A DNA stretch of 64,000 nucleotides, from contig OZ024830.1 of the NCBI GenBank assembly GCA_964016985.1, positions 77,558,763 to 77,622,762 of the forward strand. Reading direction: 5' to 3'. How positions within the stretch are numbered: position 1 is the first letter of the stretch; every line of letters begins with the position of its first letter. This DNA is from Anodontia alba. Lineage: Eukaryota; Mollusca; Bivalvia; Lucinida; Lucinidae. A model generated the notes under the pieces. That model was not told the origin of the DNA and did no database searches. It worked only from the letters and a program-made list of their open reading frames with translations. Of the stretch, positions 41,301 through 54,900 are shown piece after piece. The position numbers were made by a program, and so were the translations under genes.

Positions 41301-42899
41301 TCCCACAGTTTTTGTCCGATCCTTTTGAAACTTTACAAGGGATTTTCGGATGGCCTGAAGATATGCATGTGTTTTTTTTTCAGAATCCTGAAATAATTTT
41401 TTACCACTTTTTCTGCATTTTTAACTTAGACATTTTTTGAGTTCCAATACTACAGAAGCGTATAGGGAGTAGGTACCTCGACCCCGTAACTCCTACCACA
41501 GTTTTAAGCCGATCCTTTGAAACTTTACAGGTGCTTTAAGGATGGTCTGAAGATATGCATGTGGTTTTTTTCAGAATCTTGAAATTATTTTTATCACTGG
41601 TTTCCTGCTTCAATACTTAGGTAATCGATACAGGACCAATGGTCCTCTGGTTAACTTTACCATTTTTAACACCTCAAATACAAATAAGGCGGGGGACATA
41701 AATTCCCCATGGAATTTGCTTGTTGCTTCTTCTTCTGAACTGAAAGGCCATTTGATTCGAAACTTGGTAGGAAGCATTTGGGTGATTTGTAGATCTAAAA
41801 TAGCTTAAATTGTTTGGATCGGAAATCCAAGATGGCCATCATGGTGGCCATCTTGAAACTCTTTTTTTCGCTTATTTTCCTGAACCAAAGGGCCAGTTGA
41901 TTTGAAAATTGGTAGGAAGCATGGGGATGATTTGTAGATATAAAAATAGCTAAAATCGTTCGAATCGGAAATCCAAGAGGCCGGCCATCTTGAAAATCTA
42001 TTTTTCCCTTCTTCTTCTGAACTGAAAGGCCAATTGACTCGAAACTTGATAGGAAGCATCGGAGTGACTTGTAGATGAAAAGTAGCTCAAATCGTTGCAA
42101 TAGGGAATCCCAAATTGCGGCTATGGTGGCCATCTTGAAAATCTTGTTTTGAACTTTTTCTCCTGAACCGAAAGGGAAATTGACTCATAGTTCATTGAAA
42201 GTATCGAGGTGACTTGTAGATCAACAGAAGCTAAAATCATTCTGATTGGAAATCCAAGATGGCTGCAGTCTTGTTTATGTTTATTATATTTCCCTGCCAC
42301 TGTGCTGTTTACATGTTTAAAATCATGATTTTTCAGAAACCAATTAGCCAATTGCCTCCAAATTTCACATTGATCCTACTATTGAAATGTGATTGAGAGT
42401 TTGTTCAAATGATCATGCTCCATTGGCTCATGCCATATATAATATTCTTCTTCAAAATTAAGAACTGCTCAAATGATGATCTTTTCATTAGTTGCAATGA
42501 CAGGATTGGAAAAATGATGCATAACATCTGCATATCTGCAGCGGCTATGTCACTCAGGTGAGCGACCTGTGGCCCATGGGCCTCTTGTTTAGCATGACAA
42601 GGGTTAAAAATATCTTTTTTGTGGGACAGCCTTAGTGGTCTTATTAGTGGGGCAGTCTTAACCCTTGTTGAATGGTCTTAATAGCAGAATATTACTGTAT
42701 TTACTTACTGAAAAAATAATATTCTAGTACATGTATGTCATAAGTCATATTTTATTTAGTATGAACTAAGTTAATACAATGTATAACATTTTGACACAAA
42801 TGACCCTCACCTAGCAGACAATTCACATGAAATATTTTTATTGAATCCATTATGACGTTATTGAAAGACTGTTGACTGATGTTAAACTTCATTTATTTT

Positions 42900-42956
<57 letters not shown>

Positions 42957-45900
42957 AGGATTATTATACAAGTTTTCATTTTGTTCATCCGTCTGTCTTT
43001 ACATCCATCCATCTGTCTGTGATGAGTTTGCTTTCTTCTTCATACCTTGCCCAGAACTTAATGGAATATCTAATGAGCCATGTTTATTAACATTTATTTC
43101 ATTGTTTCAGCCCTGCAGGTCGTGATTTGGTCATACACCCACCAACCATAAATCATGCTGAAGATTTTGATAAATATCGTAAGTTTATATTTCTTTTTAT
43201 ATCCCCAATGGCATATTGCTGTTGGGTCATTCGGTCATCGTCCATTCATTCATCATGCTTTTTTTTTTTTTGTCTGCAAGATATCTTCATCTCTGCTTGA
43301 GCTAGAGCCTTGATACTTGGTGAGCTCATTGGGGCTGAGGACTAGATAACCTGATTAACTTTTTATGCCCCCAACTTCGAAAAAGTTGATGGGGCATATC
43401 GATTTGCCTTAGTTCTTCCGTCAATCTGTTAGTCCGTTCGTCATGCTTTTTGTGCATGCCATATCTTACAAACCCTGCATGTTAGAGTTTTGAAATTTCA
43501 TATATGGGCTCCTCATGAAAAAATAGCTGGCTGTATTTTTTTTCATGGTGGACATATTTGTACTTTCAGAGTTATGCCCCTCTAAAAGAAAGGATTAAAT
43601 TTTGTCAGCAAGATATTTCAAAAAGTATTTAAACTAGGAAATTGAAATTTTATATAGTGCTTGGAAATGATGTGTAGATGAACTGATTAGATTTTTAGGG
43701 AATTCCATGAAAAATTGACGTAGTTATGGCCCTTTGCAATTCTCGATATTTTGACTTTGTCAGCAAGATATCTCAAAAAGTATTTAAGCTAGGGTCTTTA
43801 AATTTTATGTAATGGTTGGGAATGATGTGTAGATGAAGTGATCAGATTTTTAGGGAATTCCATGAAAAATTGACTTAGTTATGGCCCTTTGTGATTCTTG
43901 GCATTTTGACTTTGTCAGCAAGATATTTCAAAAAGTATTTAAGCTAGGGTCTTGAAATTTTATATGGTGATAAGGAATGGTGTGTGGATGAACTGATTAG
44001 TGTTTTAGTGAATTCTATGAAAAAATGTTGTAGTTATGGCCCTTTGCAATTTTTTTTTTATGCTTGCTATATCTTAACAACCATGAATGATAGGGTTTTG
44101 AAATTTCATATATAGGTTCCTTATGAAAAAATAACTGTCCTGTAATTTTTTTTGTTGTTTGACAAATTTGCACTTTCAGCGTTATGCCCCTTTAAAAAAT
44201 CAGAATTAAATCTTGTGAGCAAAATGTCTCAAAAGTATTTAAGCTAGGTTCTTGAAGTTTTGTTTAATGATTGGAAATGATGTGTTAATTATCTGATTAC
44301 ATTTTGAGGGAATTTTGTGAAGAATTGATGTAGTTATTGCCTTTTGTAGTTCTGGGCATTTTGACCTTGTCAGCAAGATAACTCAAAAAATATTTTAGCT
44401 AGGGTCTTGAAGTTTTGTATAGTGATTGGAAATGATGTGTTAATTCTCTGATTAGATTTTGAGGGAATGTTGTGAAAAATTGACATAGTTATGGCCCTTT
44501 TTAGGTTTTGGACGTTTTGGCCTTGTCAGCATGATATCTCAAAAACTATTTAAGCTAGGGTCTTGAAGTTTTGTATAGTGATTGGAAATGGTGTGTTAAT
44601 TATCTGATTAGATTTTGAGGGAATTTAGTGAAAATTGACGTAGTTATGGCCCTTTGCGGTTCTGGGCATTTTGACCTTGTCAGCAAGATATCTCAACAAG
44701 TATTTAAGCTAGTTTTCATAAAATTTTGACGGAGTTATGACCCTTAAAATTTCTTACAATTTAATCTTGTTTATATTATGATATGAAAGAAGTCTGCAAA
44801 GGGTATGGATGTGTCATTAGAGAGCTTAATACTGTAATGAGATGGTGTGCAAATCCATACTTGTCACCCCAAGGTTTTATAAGTTTGGGTGACTTTGAAT
44901 CTCCCTGTCTGGTGCACTAGGGCCTGACCTACAATGCCCACAAGGTGCTCAGATAGTAGCATACAAGTCAATGCTATATTGTTATTTGGGAATCTTTCAG
45001 ACTCGTCTAATCTCTGCCCTTAGGTGTTGTGTTTGAATTTCAGCACAATATCATAAAGTTTGCGTAAGTAGAGAATGCTTGTACACCTTTAGGGGCAAGC
45101 ATATGGTTGGGGGCATAGTGTTTTACAAACACTCATATCTAGTTAAAGGATCAGATTAATTTTTGGACGAGTTTTTTTTTTTTTTTTTAAATCTGTCCTT
45201 TAAAAAAGCTGTGTTTGGGCTGGCGGGCGGGTGGATGTCAGGCGTCGTCAGAGGTTTACCTTTTGGTTAACCTTTTTTTCAAAATTGTATGTCACCTTTA
45301 TTCTTAAGTGGATTGCTTTCATATTTGGTAGGGATGAAGAGGAGGACCAGTAGGTGTGTCACATGCAAGAGCGACAACTCTCACTTCTTTATGTACATAT
45401 CTCCCTTGACGTCTGAGGTTTACCTTTTGGTTAATCTTTTTTGAAAAATCCATCCATTTTTCAACTTTGGCATTTTGTAGGGACAAGCATGTAACTGGGG
45501 CATAGTGTTTTACAAACACACATTTCTAGTTCTTTTTCTTACTCTCTCTGTTTGCTTTCCCATGAAGATTTTTAGATTTCTTTTAATGTTAACCCATTGT
45601 AGTCTGGAGACTCTTAAAAGGGTAATTGGCAAACAGTGCAGACTCAGATCAGATGCCACAGAATATGGCATCTGATCAGGGTCTCCACTATTTGCAAATA
45701 GTTCAGCCATTTTTCTCTAGGAATATCTAAATCACATTGCCTGACATTCTAAATTCAAAATTAGAATCTTCTTCCAATATATACTGTGGCCTTCGTGGGG
45801 GATTTCATTCAGTCAACAACGGGTTAAGAGATTAATCACACTTGCTAGATTTTACACCAGAGTTGTCTGGATACACCAGGTAGAATTTCTGTCATTTTCA

Positions 45901-48900
45901 TCAAGGGAGAGAACTTTTCATTACTTCCGATATGCTTTCTTTGTACATGTTGTATAACAGACATCTTTTCAGAAAGGTAGATTTTCTTCCAAAGTTGACT
46001 GGATACACATGGCAAATTTTCCACTATTTTCTGCAAGGGGGGGACAATTTTTGTTACTTCCTGTTTGCTTGCCTACATGTCTGCTACATTTTCAATAGTC
46101 TAAAGTTTAACAATTTTCAGTGATTTATGGGTCAACTATTTTTAATGATTTAAGCATCAACAATTTCCAATGATTTAATATATTTCAGAAACAGAACATG
46201 TACCTCATGAAGCTGGATATGATGCTTACATGTGTGGTTTTGGTAAGAACATTTTATTCTAATTTTTTGCACTACCCTCTGGCATATGCCGGAACAGGGG
46301 CATTGAGATTGTATTGAAGTTCAGTTTATATCTCCTGAATGCTAGATGTATTTAGTTCATACTAATATTGATGTTAATTACTGGTCCAAAGATTTGTCCA
46401 GTGCAAGTCCCACCCATTCAGTGACCCTGAGGTTAAGGTCACACACAAAGTTTTTCATATAATGGGCAAGTGCTTAGGAAAATTTTTAAGCAGACGACAT
46501 TTTGAAATATTTTTCTTACTTTTCCCAAAAAATAAGGTTTGACATTTTCTTGTCTTCAGAGGAGACAATTTTCATGAAATGTCAAACCTATTTTCTGGGA
46601 AAAATAAGAAAAAATTACCAATTTGTCGTCTGCTGAATATGCCCAGTAAAGGTTAAAGCTCCACTCAGAATTGTAGCAGAGCAGACAACAACATTCTGAA
46701 TTTTTTTTTTTTTTTTTTTTTTTTTCAGAGAAAGTATATTTTAAAATTACAAGTGAATCGTCTGCCATATTTTCTGAAAAAAAAAAGTATCCATGTACTG
46801 TCTTTATATAATAGAACTTTATATTTTTATGCTAAAAATAACTGTCCCTTATACAGTATAAAGAAACAACAATTTTTTCCTATGATTTAATGTATGATAT
46901 TATATATTAGATATATGATCTCAATATGACTTAAATAATGTTGAAAGGGATGTAAATACAGTTTTAAAATTTGCTGCAAACATCATAAACCTTGTTTTTA
47001 TTTTAATTCTAGTTTTATTCTACATTTCAGTATTTTTGCGGCTGGCCCATATTATTACATTCAGAGATGTCAAGTAAGTCAGATGAGTTGCCATACATAC
47101 CCTAAATATTTGGACAACATAACTCACTGCCGTTCTTAACCCATAGCTCCAGATAATGTGCCTATTTCAACCAATGTTATCATTATATCTATTTCACTAT
47201 TAAATCAAAGTAATATACCACATTTGGAGGTTAATGGGTTGATGTTTCATTAAGCATGAATATCATCATCTTCTTCATCATTATTTTTCAACCAAAAAGT
47301 AATGATATTTTCTTAATTCTCCAGGAAAACATAATGTTGTGGTACTCATTAGAAACACCTCACTGAGGTGCTTCTAATGAATACCCACCATATGTTTTCT
47401 TTTTTGTATTTCTCCACAAAAACACACATTGCAGTACTCATTAGAAGTGCCTCAGCAGTGTTTTTAATGAATCTTCACAAGAAATGTTTTTGTGGAGAAG
47501 TACGAAATGTATTTACATGATACCCCCTCTTATCTGAAGCCGTGTAATAACCAAAAATTAGAAAAAGTGCATTTGACCAACTTTGGTGTGTTTAAAAGGT
47601 GCTGGCTGAATAGCAAAATGTGCAGACCTTTTTGGAGCAGTTTGGCCTGGATACACTGTTTGCTCAGGTGTTTCTGTCCAGGGCCCAGTTGTTCAAAGTG
47701 TCGTTAGCTTAACGAGCTTGCTAAGGGTCATTTCCTGAACTGTTTTAGCAGATACAATATTCTGATATTTTTTGCTGAAAAAAATGTGAGTAGCTTTTGC
47801 ACTGCAAAAGCTACTCACATTTTTTCAGCAAAACATTTTAGCATATTTGCGTATCACTCGATGGAAATTTTAATGAATTGTTAACTAACGACATCGTTAG
47901 CTTTGAACAACTGGGCCCAGATATTTAGGATAAATATATATAAACAGTATATATGAATATTATGTTTATATATATATATACTGCTTTTGCTATGCATATT
48001 TATTGATTCTTCTTTTTCAAAAATGTGCATTTTTCTGTCACCAGGAAGATTTTTATTAGCTCACCTGAGCAAAGCTCCAGGTGAGCTATTGTGATCACCC
48101 TCTGTCCGTCATTAGTCATCCGTCGTCAACAGTTAGTTTGTTAATATTCTAGAGGTCACAGTTTTTACCCAATCTTGATGAAACTTGCTCAGAATGTTTG
48201 TCCCTTTGAAATGTAGGTCAAGTTTGAAACTGGGTCACTCGAGGTCAAAAACAAGGTCACTTGGCCAAATCAAAGGAAAACCTTGTGAACACTCTAGTGA
48301 TCACATTTTTGAAGCAATCATCATGAAATTTTCTAAAAATGTTTGTCTTGATGATTTCTAGGTCAAATTTGAAACTGGGTCACTTGGGATAAAAAACTAG
48401 GTCACTGGGCCAAATCAATACAAACCTTATTTACACTCCAGCGGTCACAGTTTTGAAGCAGTCATCATGGATCTTGCTCAAAATGTTTGTCTTGATGACT
48501 TTAGGTCAGATTCGAAACTGGATCACTTGGGGTCAAAAACTAGGTCACAGGGCCAAATCAATACAAACCTTATTTACACTCCAGCGGTCACAGTTTTGAA
48601 GCAGTCATCATGGATCTTGCTCAAAATGTTTGTTTTGATGATTTTAGGTCAGATTCGAAACTGGATCACTTGGGGTCAAAAACTAGGTCACAGGGCCAAA
48701 TCAGAGGAAGACCTTGTTAACACTCCAGAGGTCATATTCTTTAAATAATCATCATGAATATTGCTCAAAATGTTTGTCAATGATTTCTGGATCTAGTTCA
48801 AAACTAGGTCACTGGGAGTCAGAAATTAGGTCACCAGGCCAAATCAAAGGAAAACCTCGACACTCTAGAGGTCACATGTTTGAAGTGATCATCATGAATC

Positions 48901-51900
48901 TTGCTCAAAATGTTTGTCTTGATTTCTAGGTAAAGTTTGTAACTGAGTCTCATGACATATATTTCACAGTCCAGTGACTTTCTTAAGTTTTTCCATTTAG
49001 GTCAGTTTCTCAGTAAAAAAAAAAAAGAACCTCATTAAATATTCAAAATAGAGGCATCCTTGACAATTATTTTGGAATCTTTAAATGTGGAAAAGTTTCT
49101 TTACCCTTGTCATACTGAATAAAGTAAGATGCCACGCCCACTTATGATTCTCAGCCAATCAGTTTACTTGATCCATGTTGTTGATATAAATTCAGAAATA
49201 AAATGGCAAACAGTGCAGATTCAGATCAGTTGGCTTCTTCAGAAGCCAACTGATCTGGATCTACACTATTTGCAAAAGCAGGGTATATCCGGACTCAGCA
49301 GAACTAGGATTAATTTTAGTCTTTCATTTGGGAACAAATTCTTTCCTTTCAGAGTAGACCCCTTTTCAAAAGGAAGCCAAAACAAATTTGAAAGAGTTAC
49401 CTCCCTTGAAAGTGTACAAATTTCCCTTAATCAGTCTGTACATTTATACAGGTCAACAGATGTCATACCATGTCCATTTAGACGATACCTACAGTCCACG
49501 TCTGATTATGTGAACAGAATAAACATTATTAGAGCAAAAGTCAATCATATAGTATGTATATACTTCTTTTGTTCTGTTTTTGAGCTATACGAAAATTAAG
49601 ATTTTATCTCAGCATAGGTCTAGATGGCTATCTGGTAAATATTTTTCTTATTTGTCCACGAAAACATATGTTGTGGGAACTCATTAGAAGCGCCTGACCA
49701 AGGCCTTCTAATGAGTACCCACAATGTATGTTTTTGTGGACAAATAAAAAAACTATCAATACTTTTGGATTGGAAAAAAGCATCTTGTAGACCTTGCTAC
49801 GATCTGGAAGCACTGCTACACATAATAGTTTCTAAAAGAGTGTTCCCTTATCACACATACAGCATAGCTCCATATAAAAGTCAGGCTTCATAATACAGTT
49901 GGCAGTGCACTGTACATTCAGGGATTGCAAGATCCAATCCCAGTTCGGCCATGTAACTGTCCTGGAGATTAATTGTCTATGATCATTCTCCCGCTTTCTC
50001 TGATTCAAGAAGGGCAGTTGTCAGGTTCTGGCAAAAGTATGTGCACAAAGTACATGTAAAAGTGTGATTAAGTTTAATGACCACCTTAACATGACCTTAA
50101 CAGTGTTGACTGGGCAATAAAACTCTGGACCCAGTTGTTCAAAACTTAACAAAGTTGTTAGCTAACGTGACATTAAAATTTCCATTTTGAAATATGGCAA
50201 ATACATTGATATTTTGTGCTGAAAAAAATATGAATAGCTTTTGCATTTACTCACATTTTTGCATCAAAAATATCAATGCATTTGAAAATACCTTAGCTAA
50301 AACAGTTAATGAGTTAGTCATTAACAATCCTGTTAAGCTAACAATGCTTTAAACAGCTGGGCCCAGAATACAAAAAAAAAACAAAAAAACAAAAAAACTC
50401 CAGATAAAAGAAGTATCCAGATAAAAATAATTTTCCTATTTCTCCACGAAAATATATATCATAAGTAGTCATTAGAAGCACCTTAGTGAGATACTTCTAA
50501 AGAGTACCCAAAATATATGTTTTTTGTGGGGAAATAAGAAAAATATCAGTACTTTCTGATGGAAACATGTGTCGTATCTGGAGCTATGAATACAGAAAAT
50601 AATCCGGATTATTGCAGAATTGCAATAAGCCAATTTATTTTGGGCGCTGATTGTTTGTTTATTCCGGAAGCGGAAGTTATAATGCGATAGGTTTGGCCAT
50701 TCAGTATTCGCACGCGGGGATTCTTTTGGAGTCCCGTTTAGGGCAAATGTTATCAGGTGTAGGTACAAGCCGAAGTTTCGGCTATCTGAGATTCGCTTAT
50801 GTGATTCTTTTGCAGATCTATTCATATTGAGTAATAGTTAAGGTAACCACAACCGCAGGGATCACTTTAGACCGCGCCCTTGCGCCAATGACGCTATTTA
50901 TTTTCCATTGCCGCAGCGAAATTTCTGCAGTGCGCCGAATTGACGCACCGAAAATTTCGATGCCGCGAAAGAAAATCATCGGTGCGCCCGGAAAAGGCTG
51001 GATACGTTTTTTGGTTCGGTTCGGTTCGACTCGGAAGCGTCTATCCCGGTAAGTTGTGCCAATCGTTTCTATTGGTTTATTGTTGCTGAAACATCCAATC
51101 GGTATCCGTTATACTCGCGGTATTCATCTCAACTATCAAAATGGCTTCCAGTGCGAAGCAACAAAAACTCGATGGCTTCTTCATCAAAAAACAAACAAAC
51201 AACGGCATGCTCTTTGAGAATCATGAATGTATTCAAAAATGAAATTTGACAAGTTATCATTATAAATCTTGATGTTTGGGCCAGACTAGCTCAACTGTCC
51301 TCCAAATCAGCTTAAAAGCTTTTGAAAAATTAACAAAAATTGGTTTCAGGAGAGCAGGTTTAGGACATGTGAAAATGCTAAATTTCGTTTTCGGCCGGGG
51401 GGCTTCGCCCCCCTGGACCCCCTACCGGGGCGTTGCCCCTGGACCCCAGTGGGGGCCTAGGCGGCCCCCACACCCCCGGCCAAATGGCCCTTCCAAATTT
51501 TGGAGAGGGGCCTTCGGCCCCTCTCCAAAATTTTCCAGGGTAATCCCTGCAACCGCTTCATAGAAAAAGACCGAACATATCCAATCGCAGAAGTTAATGT
51601 CAATGTTATCAATTTGTGAACATTTTAAACAGATTTTTGAATATCGAGGTTGTAATTAATTAAATTGCCCAATGTCAACGAGAGGTCGGACAAGACAGCG
51701 CGGGAGACGTGAAGGAATGCCAGATGAAGGGCGCTCTGCGTCTGAACCGTCGGCAAAACGTTCGAGGACAAAAGGACGAAGACGATCAAGGTCACCGATC
51801 GAGGAGCGGCCCAATGAGGCAGTACAACTTGCTGGTGCTGATGAGGAACCTCCAGCAGGTATTACAAACAAGCAAAGGGCCCCACGCATTCAAACAAATT

Positions 51901-54900
51901 CCTACATTGATTTTGAACAATTAATTAAAGAGTCGTCAATCCTCACTGATACTGAAAATGAATTTGTTTCAGCAAGCAAATCAGTCTTGGGGGATGCTTC
52001 AACACATACAAATGCCTTTAATTCTTGTAGGCTTCCCAGCCTTGAATGTCATGAGGAGACTTTGCGGTGTGGTTCGGATGACATGTCCGCCCATGTGCCA
52101 ACACAAATCAAACAAAAAATTTGGCAACAACAATATATAAACATTGCTCTACTTTTGAAAGGCAATGTTGAGTTACAAGAGTTATGTTCAGGCGGTCTTA
52201 TACATATCACAGAGTCTGGCAACATTGAAACGCGCCCTAAAATCACTAAAGAAAAGGTGACTAACATTGAGAAGTGGACTGATGCTTTTTTAATATTTTC
52301 TTCCATTTATTTGGAAAAGTTTCCAAACAAAATCCAAGAGCTACTTCAGTACATGTCCATTATTAGGGAAGCTGCCTCCAGAACCAATACAGGCTTGGCA
52401 TGGCGATTATATGATGAACAGTTTAGACTTCGTCAGGCTATTCAGGTTCAGTCTTGGGATCATATAAATGCAGATTTGTGGTTGAGAGTACTTGGAACTT
52501 CCATTCCTAATACACCTACCAAACCCAGAACATCTGGCACAAATACTTGTAATTTCTTTAATCAAGGTTATTGTTCTTACAATCCATGCAGATTTCCGCA
52601 TGTCTGTTCTCACTGCGGCGGAACCAATCATGGTCGGATTAACTGCTTTCAGTTAAAAGACAACGCATCAGCAGGGGGAACAAATAGTAGCTTTCGCAAG
52701 TTCAGGGGGTCACGTCCATTCAATAGGGGTGGCAGAAATTTTGCGAACAGAGGAAACAGGCAGTAATTTTTCTGACCTGGCCTCTGGGACAACATTCTCT
52801 TTTCGATCAGATGATAGTTCTAATAAGCTCGACCAAATTTTTCAGGCCTCGTTTATTTCTGATTCAGGACTTTTAAATCTGGATAAGCCTTGTGGTCAGG
52901 ACTACTGTACAATTCCAGGGTTAAATGGTAATGAAAAATATTTTAATAATAAAACTGCCTTAGACATTGATTTCCCACGTAATTCTCTTGACAGAGCGGC
53001 ACGAGAGATTAATGGGCCTGGTGATGTCGAAGGGCAGTGTTCTCCTTTTAAACATTCAATAAAAAATTCATCAGCGGCAGTGCTTGATCGTCACACTGTC
53101 TGTTTGGATTACCATTCGTATCAGTTATATTCTTTGGCTAAAAATCCTATTAATTTAGAAACTTTGGCTGATGAGCTAAATTATTATAGATCTCCTGAGG
53201 CCCCGGAGATTTTGGATGGTTTTCGACAAGGTTTTCCTTTAAACTATACTGGTCCTCGGGTTGCCACTGATGCTGATAACCTGCGATCAGCACGCAGAAA
53301 TCCTGAAATTGTTAGGGAAAAAATTAAGTCTGAGATTGCAGCTGGGCGAGTGGCTGGTCCTTTTTGCTCACGTCCATTTAGTAACCTGCGCATTTCTCCT
53401 TTGGGTTTAGTTCCTAAAAAGGTACCGGGGGAATTTCGCCTCATCCATCACTTGTCTTTTCCAGCTGGATCATCACTGAATGACTTCATTGACCCAGCAC
53501 TGTGTACTGTTCAGTACACTAGCTTTGATGAGGCAGTGCATATGGTGCAAGATTTAGGTCAGGGTTGTTTGTTAGGGAAATCCGATGTGAAGTCGGCTTT
53601 TAGACTGTTGCCAGTGGCTCCACAAGATTTCGATCAACTTGGCTTTCAGTTTGAGAACCTCTTTTATTTTGATAAAGCTATGCCGTTTGGATGTTCAAAA
53701 AGTTGTAACACCTGGGAAAAATTTGCCAGATTTCTTGAATTTGCTGTCAAGCGTCTTTCCAACAGGGGTGATTTATTGCACTACCTTGATGATTTTTTAT
53801 TTGGGGGACAAAGAAATACAGATCAATGTCAGCATATTATGGGCATTTTCAAGCTTACTCTTCAACGTATTGGAGTACCCATAGCTGTTGAAAAAACAGA
53901 GGGCCCTACAACAATTTTGTGTTTTTTAGGCCTTGAACTTGATTCAGACACCATGGTAGTAAGGATTCCTTTTGCAAAGGTGTCTGAAATCACAGAACGC
54001 ATTAACACCATTTTAAGTCAAGAGAAAGTAACTCTGAAGGCCATGCAGTCCTTAATTGGAGTTTTGAATTTTGCTTGTAGAGCAATTGTTCCTGGCAGAC
54101 CTTTCTGCAGAAGGCTGATCAATTCCATTTGTGGATTAACTAAACCTTATCATCATCTCCGTATAACCAGCGGTATGAGGCAAGACCTCCTGATGTGGCT
54201 ATCCTTTTTCCAGGAATTCAATGGAATATCAGTATTCCATGACCGGTTTTGGGTATCAAATGAGGATGTACAGTTGTTTACTGATAGTGCAGCAGGGCAA
54301 GGAATGGGTTTCGGAATATACTTCGCTGGTAAATGGGCATATGCTCAGTGGCCCATGTCATGGTTCGACCTAGGCATTACTGATGACATAACCATTCTGG
54401 AGTTATTTCCACTTTTGGTAGCACTTACAATTTGGGGTGAAGAATTACGGAATAAAAAGATCTGCTTTCGTTGCGACAATGAGGCAGTTGTTCAAATTGT
54501 CAACACCATGACATCAAAGTCCGTCAGAGTTATGGTTTTGTTGAGGGCATTCACACTTTTATGTCTTAAATTGAATGTGGTGGTAAGGTCCTCACACGTC
54601 AGCGGTGTCTCCAATGTCTTAGCTGATTCTTTATCTCGATTACAGATTGCTCGTTTTCACCGGTTAGCAGCAGAGGCCGAACCCATGCCAGAGCCAATAC
54701 CAGACCATCTTTGGAAAATATTCAGTCAGGCATAAATAGGTTGTTGTCAGCTAGCTTAGCTGGTAATACGCACATAGTTTATAATAATGCTTTACAAGCA
54801 TTTGATAAGTTTCGCAAACAATATTCACTGCTGGATATCTGGCCGGTACCCGGATATCAAGTGGCTTTATTTGTATCTTTCTGCTTTGAAAACGGTTATG

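Larger units (their letters stand above)
50596..51643 (+). repeat. Ngaro A1 repeat, interrupted by a 694-bp insertion
   Basis: AAAATAATCCGGATTATTGC at the left and CAGATTTTTGAATA at the right. The pieces 50596-50855 and 51556-51643 together make 348 bases, the exact length of A2. The only difference I found is T at 50694 versus C at 57081. Confidence 0.92.

Noticed and set aside
38637..42351. Series of 70-113 codon minus-strand frames with a repeated '[14 protein letters not shown]' peptide
   Set aside because: They follow the 140-base units of the 38545-42590 element; no start context, no protein family and many interrupted units.
51276..51563. 95-codon frame with Pro/Gly-rich end
   Set aside because: Runs through the GC-rich hairpins at the right end of the CAGGGAT element; composition, not coding, explains it.
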